Below, piece after piece: positions 14,669 through 31,187 of a stretch of DNA of 64,000 nucleotides. Origin of the DNA: Palaemon carinicauda. Taxonomy: Eukaryota > Arthropoda > Malacostraca > Decapoda > Palaemonidae. How positions within the stretch are numbered: the stretch's first letter is position 1; every line of letters starts with the position of its first letter. A program made the position numbers and the translations under genes. The stretch is from positions 20,312,609-20,376,608 of the forward strand of contig NC_090741.1 in the NCBI RefSeq assembly GCF_036898095.1. The letters are read 5' to 3'. The notes beneath the pieces were generated by a model that had not been told where the DNA came from, did not search any database, and worked only from the letters and a program-made list of their open reading frames with translations.

Positions 14669-16250
14669 ACAGTAACACCGATCTCACTAAACTGACATAT
14701 AGTGTGATGTGTATATGTAATTTCAGGATATCTGATTTCCAAATTTTACTTATTTAGCTATTATCTGATTTGCTTTTTTTTTTCAATTTTTCACTAAACT
14801 CTAGTTCTAAAGACCCTGTATTGGAGATCATTGTTCCTAAATACTTAAATGATTTTACCTCATTAATCCAATGATATTTCATCCTGCATTGCATACTTGT
14901 TCTCGTCATCTCCGTCTTTCTTCTATTTATCTTCAGCCCAACCTCGTATGATATTTCTTGCAATCTGGTAAGCAATCACTGCAAATCCTATGGTTTTATG
15001 CTAACAAGGAAAGCATCATGAGTTTACAGTAACATCGATCTCACTAAACTGATATATAGTGTGTATGTATGTGTAATTTCAGGATATCTGATTTCCAAAT
15101 TTTACTTATTTAGCCATTATCTGATTTGCTTTTTTTCAATCTTTCACTAAACTCTAGTTCTGAAGACCCTGTATTGGAGATCATTGTTCCTAAATACTTG
15201 AATGATTTTACCTCATTAATCCAATGATATTTCATTTCTTCTATTTATCTTCAGCCCAACCTCGTATGGTATTTCTTGCAATCTTGTAAGCAATCATTAC
15301 AAATCCTGTGGTTTTATGCTAACAAGGACAGCATCATGACTTTACTCTAGGTCTGCTAAATTTCTTCTCCACCATCTCTGACTGTCTACACATTACAAAA
15401 TCCGTGAGTAGGATAAATAACATAGGTAACGACACATTCACTTGGAGTACTCTGCTGTTAACGGGGAATTTATTTGATAAGACTCCATTAACTTATGAAC
15501 AGACAATCAAATTTACATATTCAAGAGGAATTACATATTAACGCAGGACTCTCCACAAAAATGGCAGGTACACACTATCAGAGATTTTTTCAAAGTCCAC
15601 AAATGCCATCAAAAGTGGAATTTTTGTATCCTATGCATTGCTGTACAACATGTCCCAAAAAGAAAAATTGGTCAGTGTAACTTCTACCTTTCTAAATCCT
15701 GTTTTTTTGATATCTCAGATTTAAATCAGTCTTTCTCTTCATTCTCTTTAGAATAAGCATACTATATATTTCCATAACAACTGACGTAAGTGTTATGCCT
15801 CTGTAATTATTGCAATCAGTCAGGTCTCCTTTTTTTTTTTTTTTTTTTTTTTGCTATTATCAACATCATTCGTAACTACCATACATAAGGTTTTGCCTCT
15901 TCATGCCCCATTCTACAAAATAATCTTGTAAGTACTCTGGGAATCACTTCATTTTCGGCCAATATTATTTCAATAGTTATTCCATTGTATCCATGGGCTT
16001 TCCATCACTTTAGTTTTTCCTTTTTAGGATAGCTTCGACTTCATTAATTGTCTGTTCTTCAACTCTGAGAATTTTGAAGACTGCGAATAGATTTCTACAT
16101 TCAATTTCAAATGTTTCTCTGTGCTCTTCTAAAAGCTTAGTAGTAGCAAACCTAGATATTCTATCACTCTTTCTGTTGGGTGCTTACAATTTTAATTTCA
16201 ATGTGGCAATGAGGAGCTGGGGATCACTACCAATATCGGCACATCTATAG
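14669..16250 (-). mobile_element. RTE-like LINE with internal tandem duplication
   Basis: On the minus strand, from right to left: a piece of endonuclease (16070-16240, paralogous to 10740-10910), an abrupt jump to the RT start (EEQTINEVEAIL near 16050), the fingers region (GDLTDCNNYRGITLTSVVMK near 15820), and weak palm traces with stops. The post-palm segment (GLKINRRKTEMTRTSMQCR, then EVKSFKYLGTMISNTG) is at 14754-14975. That segment is present twice (14673-15026 and 15027-15345). A T23 run (15830-15852) interrupts the RT. The copy is a pseudogene with an internal deletion between endonuclease and RT. Confidence 0.75.
14673..15345 (-). repeat. Direct duplication of a ~354-bp LINE segment
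   Basis: Two adjacent copies, 14673-15026 and 15027-15345, both starting CAGTAACANCGATCTCACT and both ending near AGCATCATGA. The second lacks about 36 bp that read TGCATACTTGTTCTCGTCAT and neighbours in the first. A few substitutions separate them, so the duplication is not recent. Confidence 0.85.
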
Positions 16251-16252
16251 CT

Positions 16253-17345
<1,093 letters not shown>

Positions 17346-17536
17346 TTAGTATTTATTCAAGATTCTTCAGAAAATTGATAATAGGTAATTTATAAGAGTA
17401 CTTTCTCAGTAATTCTTGTAATCATGCAACATCTCTGATGATAATGAATACGGAATGGAATTGTACTGAAATCCTGTTTTTAAGATGGAAATAAGTCTTT
17501 CGACTCTATTTCACATCAGCGCACACACAGAGGCAC
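17346..17536. other. Unassigned sequence between two retroelement fragments
   Basis: Short AT-rich stretch with no recognised motif. Confidence 0.4.
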
Positions 17537-17547
17537 ATACACACACA

Positions 17548-17621
<74 letters not shown>

Positions 17622-17632
17622 TAGATATATGT
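17537..17632. repeat. (CA)n(AT)n compound microsatellite
   Basis: CA repeats to about 17548, then alternating AT, ending in ATAGATAGATATATG. Confidence 0.95.
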
Positions 17633-17654
17633 ATAGGTTTGAAAGTTTTAAGAG

Positions 17655-18020
17655 GGTAACAGACGTGAGATTGTATAGATTAGGAAACAGCAATTTAGAT
17701 TCATGACAATGAGAGGGACTGTAGATGGCATCTTCATCATAAGGCAACTACAGGAAAAGTGCCAGAAGGAAACAAGATGCTGTCCTGCACTTTTGTACAT
17801 CTAGAGAGGCTTATGATAGAATACAAAGTGAAATTATGTTTTGTTGCTTGGGGAAGAGAAAAGTCCGGATTAATTAGTTAAAATGGTACAAAGGGTATAG
17901 AAAAGAACACTGATAAAAGTAATAACAGCTGTTGTGGTTTTCATGGATGAGTTACAGGAAGAGATCAGAAGTTGTAGGAGTTGTTATATGCAGATGATAT
18001 TGTGTTGATATTCATCCATA
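17655..18020 (+). pseudogene. Non-LTR reverse transcriptase fragment
   Basis: Plus-strand frames (with shifts) read MRGTVDGIFIIRQLQEKCQK, then a decayed RGL**-type match to the LEKAYDRI motif, KMVQRVYK-like sequence, MDELQEEIRSCRSCYMQMIL and the start of the ADDIVL motif (GCAGATGATATTGTGTTG, 17993-18010). This is a fingers-to-palm piece of a LINE RT. The clade is unresolved: it resembles the 31.2-kb element and the RTE-like group equally. Multiple frameshifts. Confidence 0.65.
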
Positions 18021-18029
18021 TAGACTTAC

Positions 18030-18510
18030 AAGGGGCAATATGCATTAAAAGCTATCAATTGTGTCATTTGGTGGGTAGGGAGGTCGGTGAAAACTCGTTG
18101 TTATGAGACTGATATCTCACTAGGTAAATCCTAAAATGCAGATAGCACATAGGTTCCGACTTAGTAGCATGATTGATAGAGACCTTGCCTTTCATTTGAG
18201 GAGACTAGAGTTTGATCCCAGTGTGAAGTAGACATTTATTTATATTCAACCACAATGGTGTGTGAATTTCGAGTCATAATGACTCGTTGGGGATAATTCT
18301 AAATAAAGCAATCAATTGTGTCACCTGATAGTTCGGTAAGACGGGGAAAACTCGTTGGTATGAAACTGATGTCTCACCAGTTAATTCTTGAGAAGAACTT
18401 AGCACTTAGGTTCCGACTTCTTTTAGAGGCACAGATAGCATGGTTTGTAGCGACCTTGACTTTTATTTGAAGAAAAAGGAGTTCGATCCCACTATGAGGT
18501 AGAAATATAA
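18030..18510 (+). mobile_element. tRNA-derived SINE, two tandem units (inverted relative to the 12.4-kb array)
   Basis: Two diverged head-to-tail units, about 18040-18296 and 18297-18510. Each has GCTATCAATTGTGTCA or its variant, a CTCGTTGNTATGA block, GGTTCCGACTT, an A-box-like TAGCATGGTTTG and a B-box-like GAGTTCGATCCC (18480-18491 in the second, GAGTTTGATCCC in the first). They are older than the units at 12.4-14.1 kb. That the dimer state recurs here suggests multimeric units are a habit of this family. Confidence 0.75.
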
Positions 18511-18530
18511 TATAATTGTATACATATTTA

Positions 18531-22318
<3,788 letters not shown>

Positions 22319-22365
<47 letters not shown>
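22319..22365. repeat. (C)n(CT)n microsatellite
   Basis: A short C run followed by pure CT dinucleotides. Confidence 0.97.
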
Positions 22366-22366
<1 letters not shown>

Positions 22367-22784
22367 TACATATGTAAAAAAGGTATGGATATGAGCTTCA
22401 CATTACTGTCTCATGATACTGTATAATCCTGTAGAGTGAAAGTGGAAATATTGGCTAATGTTTAAAAGCCTTAATTTTGTCAATGCATGGTTGAAAAAGA
22501 TATCTCCCTCATCAGGTATTCAGTGTAGAATATAAAAAGAACAGACTCGAGTTCAAAATATCTATATAGCAAATCATATCATTCCCATTTTTTTCATCAT
22601 AATATAAGAATTTATTCTACCATTTTTCTTAATTGCAGTTTTCATTGAAAATAGTAAATCAAGTGAATTGTTACTGGTATAGTGAAATAATAATCCTGAT
22701 TTTACATACCAAAAACAATTTTGTCATTGTTCCGCAAATTTCCTCACAAGTCAAAGTTAGCCTATGCTAGTAGTATATCATTGT

Positions 22785-22938
22785 TATCATTATTTTTAGT
22801 ACCTGTCTAGCTACATCTCGTGATTTGAAAGCATTAAGCTACAAGCATATTGGCTTCAAAAGAGAAAGTACCCCAGCGCGGAGAAGAACTAGATATAACA
22901 AATAAATCATTTATGATAGTAATAAAATAATATGAAGT
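22785..22938 (-). mobile_element. Diverged LINE/family S 3' tail
   Basis: A diverged minus-strand match to the tail shared by the Jockey-like LINE and family S: TTATTTTTAGTACCTGTCTAG, AGCTACAAGCATATTGGCTT, then CCCCAGCGCGGAGAAG in place of CCCAGTGAGGAAAG, followed by an AATAAA-rich stretch. Old and 5'-truncated. Confidence 0.6.
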
Positions 22939-23373
22939 TTATTAGAATCAGTAACAGGCTTGATGTAGATCAGTCATATTTAACCTATGGTGAAAAAGAT
23001 ATTCTTTATTGGTCATCAGAAACAAACTTCACATGGAGACCCCAACCATCTGTAGGTCCATGAAGTTTTCAATTATTTCTACTTAGGGAATGATAATTTT
23101 TCTTAACTCACGACGCATTTAACTATTTTTCCCCAAATTCTAATATTTATGGTGAATGTTAGACATATCTATTATTTGATTATGATTTATGCAAACCAAA
23201 TGAAACCTTATTTATAATTAGGTGTGATACCTGATCATGTTCACTGGAAATCCATGAATAATTACAATTAGGTTTGATATATATCGGTGATGATTAATAA
23301 GCTTAGTAGGGGATATGTAGATATTGACTTGTTTTAATAATCATTTATTCAAGCAAGTATATTCTGGAGTTAC

Positions 23374-23405
<32 letters not shown>

Positions 23406-23688
23406 GGTGCTGCCTAATCTCGTTCGTTGCAAACATCATAATTATTGAAACAGAGGTCTGACCTTCTTGTATATGATAACTTCGAGGCTTAGGATGGTAA
23501 GTGGCACGTCGACGTAGACATTGATTCAACATTATAATTGAATTAATGGGATGCCTTATGTCTGAGGAAGGTATTCTGCAGTACGCAATTAAACATATTT
23601 TTTCGTTGTTTATAGGACTGGAAGCATATTTTCCTCTATTCTACCTTTTACACAATCGGAGATATATTCAGTTTATTGTTAAAGGACA
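22939..23688. other. Unassigned sequence
   Basis: AT-rich, without coding signal; a T25 run lies at 23381-23405. Confidence 0.5.
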
Positions 23689-23802
23689 CATTCCCTTCAG
23701 TCACCTGCTCCATGTCCTCTCCTAATTCCCTTGGGCTTATAGCATCCTGCTTTTCCAACTACGGTTATGGCTTAGCAAGTAGTAGTAATAATAATAATAA
23801 TG

Positions 23803-23851
<49 letters not shown>

Positions 23852-23853
23852 AT
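23689..23853 (+). mobile_element. LINE/family S 3' tail, plus-strand orientation
   Basis: Contains CTTGGGCTTATAGCATCCTG, CTTTTCCAACTACGGTTATG and GCTTAGCAAGTAGTAATAAT, then (AAT)n to 23850. This is the mirror image of the tails at 8205, 11433, 13229 and 37791, so it is a short 5'-truncated insertion in the opposite orientation. Confidence 0.82.
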
Positions 23854-24274
23854 GGTAGTCTGCCGAGAACAGTAACTATATTTACTTCATTGCTTCACTA
23901 TTGTTTAACGTAGTGCTGTCAATCTATGGAAAGGTATGCGACTATTAGCAAAAGATTTTAACCTGTATTTTCCATAAGTTCTTTTACATTTTCATATGCA
24001 TTAAAACTATATACAAATAAAATAATTACAACAGCGTGGAATTGAAGATAGTAGAAGGGATGACTGCGACAATGATACATTTCACAGGCTTTTTTTTTTT
24101 TTCATTGTAAAATATCAAAATAGGACTTTCCCTAATGTAGAATTTATTCAAATTATTAAAGAGTACTTTCAGTTAATAATAAGGATTATAAAAAATCAAT
24201 ATGGCTACAAGATGGCTGATATTATATACAATGCTCCCGATTTGATAATTTTATTTTTGTAAAATACAAAGTAT
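23854..24274. other. Unassigned sequence
   Basis: Nothing recognisable. Confidence 0.5.
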
Positions 24275-25975
24275 CTGGATTTTGTTGCAGAAACTATCAC
24301 TAATATTAGCTAACCCATACAATAGTGATAAAAGAAATAACTTTACCTATAAAAATAATGAAACTACTGAGATGGTACTAAACGTAACAGTAGAAGTAAA
24401 GAAAGAATTAAAAGGCATGAAAAGAGGCAAATCCGCGGGAGAATATGGACTAATAATTGATTTAATATTATATGAAGGCAATTTCAAAGTAGGAAAACTG
24501 CCTGAACTTTACACAAAATGTGTAATTCACACACACACAAAAAAAAAGGCACAAAACACCTTAAAAATTAATTACCAATTAGTTTACTCTCCGTAATACA
24601 TAAAATATTTACAAAGACCATATTAGGGTGAAATAAAGGACAGGTAGACTTTAATCAACCAAGAAAACAGGAAAGATCTAGAAGTGGGTATTTAACTACT
24701 GACCATATCCATGTATTTAACCAGCTAATGGAAAAATCAACAGAGTATGACAAACACCAATGGGTGACATTTTTAGACTATGAGAAAGCTTTTGATTCTG
24801 TCATATCTTTAGCAGTAATGAAAGCCTTTCAAAGGCAGTGAATAAATGAATCTTATGTTAGAACTCATGAAGCATCTATACAGGAAGTACAGTAATCCTA
24901 AAACTACATAAAGATAGTGAGAAGATTCTGATTGAGAAAGGAGTTAGATAGGGAGAACCCATCTCTCCTAAATTATTCACAGCTTTCCTAGAAGTTTTTA
25001 AGATTTTAAATTGAGAAAATATAGAAATTAATATTAATGTGGAATACCTTAACAACTTCAGATTGGCAGACAAAATAGGTCTATATACAGAATCATGGGA
25101 GGAATTGCAAAAGATGATAGAAGAATTGATTAGAGAAAGCAGAAACGTAAGACTGGAAATTAATGTAATCAAAACTAAGCTAATGTTCAATGAAGATGCA
25201 GAGAGACAACAAATATCGGTTATGGACGAACCTCTACAGATTATAAATAAATATATATACTTATGGTAGGCAGCAAGTGTTTCCCAAGTACATTAGACTG
25301 AAACTAAAATAAGAATAAGGAAAGAATGAAGAGCTTTTGGTAAAAAAATTTTTTTTAAAGAATATTGAGGACCTCTAGAAATTATAATGAATATATGCAC
25401 TTATGGTAGGCAGTAATTGTTTCCCCAGTACATTAGACTGGAATTAAAAGAAGGATAAGTACAGGATGGAGAGCTTTTGGTAAACAAAATGAGATTATGA
25501 AATGTAAAATGCCACTTTCTATAAAAAGAAAAGTATATAATCAGATGGTCCTACCAGTACTAACTAATGCATCAGAAACTTGGAGCCTTACTAAATCCTT
25601 AGAACATAAGCTAGTTGTAACTCAATGAGCCATGGAAAGAATAGTGAATTGAATTAACACTAAGAAACAGAAAAAGAGCAACATGAATATGCAGCAAAGT
25701 AAGGTACAGGATATCCTAACAACAAGGAAGAAAAAGAAATTGACATGAGAAGGATATATAATGAGAATGACAGATAATAAAAAGACATTAAGGCTAACGG
25801 AATGGGTGCCTAGAGTTTCCTAAAGAAGGTTAGGAAGGAAGAGGAGACGATGGATTTACGGTCTAAAAAAATTTCTGTGTATAAACTTGTATGGAAAGAC
25901 CAATAATAGATGCCAGTGGAAGGAAATATCCGAGTCATTTGTTTTGCAGTTCTGATGATGATGATAATGAAGATC
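24275..25975 (+). mobile_element. RTE-like LINE, 5'-truncated, decayed
   Basis: Begins within the RT fingers. In 24282-24596 the frame reads VEVKKELKGMKRGKSAGEYG and KVGKLPELYTKCVI. Then, across stops, the palm follows (FLDYEKAFDSV near 24775, GVRQGEPISPKLF with a stop near 24940-24975). The thumb frame at 25039-25269 reads YLNNFRLADKIGLYTESWEE, and the C-terminal region (GMERIV, [13 protein letters not shown]) runs to about 25950. The catalytic FADD reads LADK, so it is inactive. A ~140-bp direct duplication lies at 25240-25485. The element ends in (GAT)n before a long (AT)n array. The same family occurs at 61648-62735. Confidence 0.82.
25240..25485 (+). repeat. Direct duplication (period ~140 bp) inside the LINE
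   Basis: TTATGGTAGGCAG recurs at 25261 and 25401, followed in both places by a GTTTCCCNAGTACATTAGAC block and a GAGCTTTTGGTAAA block. The A/T-rich joint between copies contains a poly-T stretch. Confidence 0.85.
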
Positions 25976-25979
25976 ATAA

Positions 25980-26327
<348 letters not shown>

Positions 26328-27108
26328 TGTACATATGTCGTCCCTTCTCTCGTTCTGGACTGGTAAAATAGCGTTACGTAAGAAAGGAAACTAAAATAAA
26401 TAGAGATGAAAGCTAGAGAGAGAAATGTGTTTACAACCTTTAACCTCTACAAATGTTGAACACCCCCATAGAAAAGAATCAAGCGAAGCGGTGCCCCTAC
26501 ATCTCCATCGTAAATGTATAAAGAAATATTTATCGAAAATTCGCAGAGAGTACAGCTAATGTAAAGCAATCTCAAAAAAAAAAAAAAAAAAAAAAAAAAT
26601 CTTGTCTAATATGTATACTGTATACAATTATGCAAAATGTTAATAATAATAACAACTGTAACCTAGAGAAATGCGGGTTAACAGAAACTTTCTACTCGAG
26701 TAATTGATTTTGACGTATAATTCTTAGGAAGAATTAATTAGTTACTAAATTTATGCCTTTTGATATATCTTAATCTTTCCCTAAGTAAAAGATAGAAGAG
26801 TGAAGCTGTATAGCCCCCGAGGCTGGGACCCCGCCTCTTCTCATACGCCCCTTTATATGAAAAGTAATGTGGGCATACATGCTATTTTAAGCAATATACT
26901 GAAGTAACAATTAAGACAATTGATTATGACATTATGAACGAAATTGCTTGTCAATGTACTAAATTGAAGTTGAGTATGGTGCTTTAGTTTCTGCAGCCAG
27001 ACAGAAAATACTGAACTTTGAGGAAGTATTATTCAAAGTTTCACAAACCAGAAGCTATTTGTATGTTTCTCAGAGGTGTTGTAGGAAAGTTAGGTGTTAA
27101 CGGAAAGT

Positions 27109-27109
<1 letters not shown>

Positions 27110-27168
<59 letters not shown>
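27110..27168. repeat. (CT)n microsatellite
   Basis: Pure CT dinucleotides. Confidence 0.98.
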
Positions 27169-27170
<2 letters not shown>

Positions 27171-27575
27171 GGTATTTCTGGTTAGATAGATATTTATGGA
27201 CTAAATCTCTATTTTTTTTCCGCTCGAGTTCTTTGTTATTGAAAGATCCATTCCAGCCCCCCCCCCCCTCCCCATATATCTCTCTCACTGTACTGTTGAA
27301 GTTATATAAAATTGAATCAGTCTCTGTAATAGGCCAAACCAAGCTAATCAGCCAGGATGGATATTTTGATATCCCTACTAATTTCTCTCGATAAAATCAA
27401 GCATCTGGTGTCCCTAATTATTCGAGCTTCCATTTTCATTACGAGGCAAATGGAATCTTTTACCTGCATCAAAAGTTGACATCCTAATTGGTTTTGTTAT
27501 TCCTATAATTTGATAAACTTCCATTTTCATTATCCAACCTGTCTTAATTTCACTGAAATCAATGGAATCTATTTT

Positions 27576-27675
27576 CTCGCATTTTTAGCATATGATAAAA
27601 TGAGTTAATAAAAGTACCTCGCTTCCTCGCATTTTTAGCATATGATAAAATGAGTTAATAAAAATACCTCGCTTG
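27576..27675. repeat. 50-bp tandem duplication
   Basis: Units 27576-27625 and 27626-27675 start CTCGCATTTTTAGCATATGA and differ at only one or two positions. Confidence 0.95.
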
Positions 27676-28542
27676 GTTTTACTGAAAAAAATTAACAGAA
27701 CTCTAATAATGTTGTTCAACATATTCCCTTATTTTATTCTTTAGTTGAACAGTTTGTGTTTTTATCGATGTATTCGGAAAATTGCTCCTTAAATATATGC
27801 GTTATTTTCTTTACTGAGTACCTAAGCTAGTAATAGGCAATATTTTACCTATATCATAGCCATAGCTATATATTTTGGTATCGTTTTTAACCACAATAAT
27901 TAAAATGGTGATGTCAAAAATTTCAAACCTTTTGTCCCACATCTAGGAAAATATTAATCTTTCACCTTTGAGTTTTAGTGTCTGGAATTATTGAATTTTC
28001 TTGTACGTCCACCATCTGTAAATTTGATTTGTGTTAGGGATTTCCAAATGCTTTACGTTTATGGCAACATTCGAGCAGATCAAATGGAATGAGAATGAAA
28101 ATTAAATGATAGAAGTTATGGAACCAGTAGTAAAATACTAAATGATTTGAAACAAAAACAAAATGTCTTAAAAGGATAAAAAGAGTTCTAGGAAATAGTG
28201 CCAGAACAAGGGAGGGAATATTAAAGAAACTTTTTTTGTACAAGTGTTCCAAAATTCAGAACAAAGAGATATAGGGAAGATGATAGTGAATCAAAATAGA
28301 TAACTTTTGTTATTCTTTTTATTATCAAACGCAGCGTCAGATTATTCTCCGATCAACTATTATCCTCCTGAAATCCAATTTGTATAAGATATTTAGCCAA
28401 TATACATTATTCTTATAAAACTACAATTCATCAGCTATTCGCATTGCCATATATTATTTACATGATTATTATTTGAATCTATATCAGTGTATTACTCCAT
28501 TAACAAGACATTCTTATGACAGAAAAAAATTATTCTTCTTAT

Positions 28543-28546
<4 letters not shown>

Positions 28547-28631
<85 letters not shown>
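28547..28631. repeat. (CT)n microsatellite
   Basis: Pure CT dinucleotides, 85 bp. Confidence 0.98.
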
Positions 28632-28634
<3 letters not shown>

Positions 28635-30130
28635 ATTTTTTCTTAAAATTATTAGCACGCCATTAATTTTCTTTTATTTAAGACTATCTCGTCTCCGTTG
28701 CCCATTAACTGGAAAACATAGTATAATGTCAATCAAAATCATAAATGCAGGTAAGGTCAATTCTCATATTTTCTGGGGAAATTCCATTGTTTCGAATGCT
28801 TTTCTATGGAGATAGATGCTGTGCTTTTCCCTGTAATATATATTTCCATTTTTATTATTTTAGATTTTTCTAAATTTTGTTCCGTATTTGATTAGACTTC
28901 ACTGCTCGTAGCTTCTATAATGCCTTCGAAGTCAATCACTGACAGGTCAACCTCTGGAGCGTTGAAGAAAAGAGTTTCGTTTAATTTAAGGGTATTAACG
29001 GTAATAATCTCGAATTATAAACAAAGACGAGTAATTATCGTAGAATAATAAGACCAATAACGAAATTAGTCGGTCATCGTAGATATTACTCATTTTATGA
29101 CTGCCATTAGGTAAATATGATAATAAGAGTGTTCGGAACAAAGGTTTTTTTAAAAGTTAACTGCAATAGTTTTAACTGAAATCGGAAGGATCTAAGATAA
29201 GCTTTTTTTCTGTAATCAAACAGCCAGAAATCAACCAAAATGGGAACAATTTAAACTTTTCTGTCTATGATGAAGATAATCCCATTACTGATAATTTTTT
29301 TCATAGTTTTTCTTTATTTCATTTTCCAATAAAAAAAAAAAAACATTTCAAATTGCTTACAAGATTATTTCAATACAAGTAAACTGCAATATTTGCCTTT
29401 TTGCTTTGTAATTAGAGATTAGCAGCCATAATACCTAATTTGGAGGCAAAGTCAGTTTTCAGTCAACTAAGAATTAATAGCGAAACGAATTCAGAGAATA
29501 GAAACAATTATTTAGTCAACTTTTAGTTGCTACGAAGCTATTCTTTTAGTTTTATGTATTTCCCATCTTGGTATATTTCTACTTCCCTCTTAACACCCTC
29601 TCTCTTGTTGAAAGTCAAATTAGAACTTTTCTTTTAATATCGTCAATACATTTTCAACTATATAACAATCCCTTGGCCCCCGTCTCTTAATCGTTAATTA
29701 TTTTGTGACATTTTTTTTTTTTCTTGTTAATTAATGTCATCTTTGTCGAAAAAGTCGACCTCTTAAAACTGAACTGCTGATTCGCTGGAATGGAGTCTGC
29801 CTTTTTTTTTCTTTTTTTTTTTCTGTGTTATAGTTTATTACTGAAGGTCTTTAGTGCTGCAGCTTTTCCAGTTTATTTTTTCACGGTAAAGTTTTGCTAG
29901 TTGCTCTTTTACAAGTTCTCGGTCAAAGGCTTTGTTCAATTTAGCTAAAGACTTCTATATTGTCATGCTATTCCCCTTTGGGAAATTCAGTTTCAAGTTT
30001 ATAATTTCGAGGTATATAACATCTCTTGATTGCATTACATTTCCACATCTATGTTAAAGAGTTCGAATGATTTAACTGTCATTTACGTTATATTAGTTTT
30101 TTTAATAATAGGCTTATTTATGCTAAATAT

Positions 30131-30175
30131 GTTCTTCTTCTTCTTCTTCTTCTTCTTCTTCTTCTTCTTCTTCTT

Positions 30176-30235
<60 letters not shown>

Positions 30236-30260
30236 ATTATTATCATTATTATTATTATTA
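30131..30260. repeat. (TTC)n(TTA)n compound trinucleotide repeat
   Basis: Pure TTC to about 30204, then TTA with ATAATTATTATCATT interruptions. Confidence 0.97.
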
Positions 30261-31184
30261 TGGAAGGACATAAAAAAGAAAGGCAACCTAATCTAAAAGC
30301 TAATTATTCACGCAATGCAGAAATTCATCGCTTATCTCCATATAATATTTTTGTAAGCAACAAAGGTAGTCTACACTACGTTTGACTATCATATAATATT
30401 AGACAAGAAAATACAGATAAACATAATTTTCTTGATATATTGTAAATACGATGTAATTAGGGAATGTCAATAGTATTCTCGTTAATTTTGACGGTTAGGT
30501 AAACCCACCCAATTATAATGTTAATTATGTCAATTCTCACATTAGGAAATGAATCTCTCATGATAGAAGCTTTCTCAAATCTCAAGACATGGACATCAAA
30601 AGGAGAGCTACTCAATTTCACGGAATATCGGGTGATGTGTACCAACCAGAGTTACCCAAGATGAATTTACGTCCGTCTAATGAAGATGTTGGACTTAGGA
30701 CGATCAAACAAATATCCAATTTATGCAATGCCAGGAAACCTACCTGGCCTTAAAGTAAAACGTGAATCCTGCCTATTCGCTAATCGTACTATCTATCAAA
30801 AATATTTTGAGTAGTTTTTCGACCCTTTAACTTGAGGTTACCTGATAAATGTGTTTATTGAATTTGCCCTTAATATTAATTGGATCAAAAAGTTTCCAAA
30901 GGGAAGTCGCCTTTATCCTTTACTTGCAAGTGGAAAAGTTCGTGAAGTTCATCTCATAATGAACTAAACGAAAAATACCTATTAACAGACTTCCAAAAAC
31001 ACAGCAAAATGAATGTCTTAATTAGTGCTTCTTTGATATATGAAAATAACTTGTCTTGTTGTTTTTTACTAAATAACAATGTAAACAGACAAGCTAGCGG
31101 ATCTTTATTAAACTTAATTTCTGAAGAGTTATTGATATGTTTGATTACCTCTTGCTAGCCTTTTTTATTTTTTATATAAAAAAA
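30261..31184. other. Unassigned sequence
   Basis: Nothing recognisable. It ends at an A/T-rich stretch where the LINE insertion begins. Confidence 0.45.
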
Positions 31185-31187
31185 TAA

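Larger units (their letters stand above)
26325..30130. other. Unassigned AT-rich intergenic DNA with microsatellites
   Basis: No coding signal or named repeat. Contents: A23 at 26576-26599, (CT)n at 27110-27168, C9 near 27258, a 50-bp tandem duplication at 27576-27675, (CT)n at 28547-28631 and several A or T runs. Confidence 0.5.
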
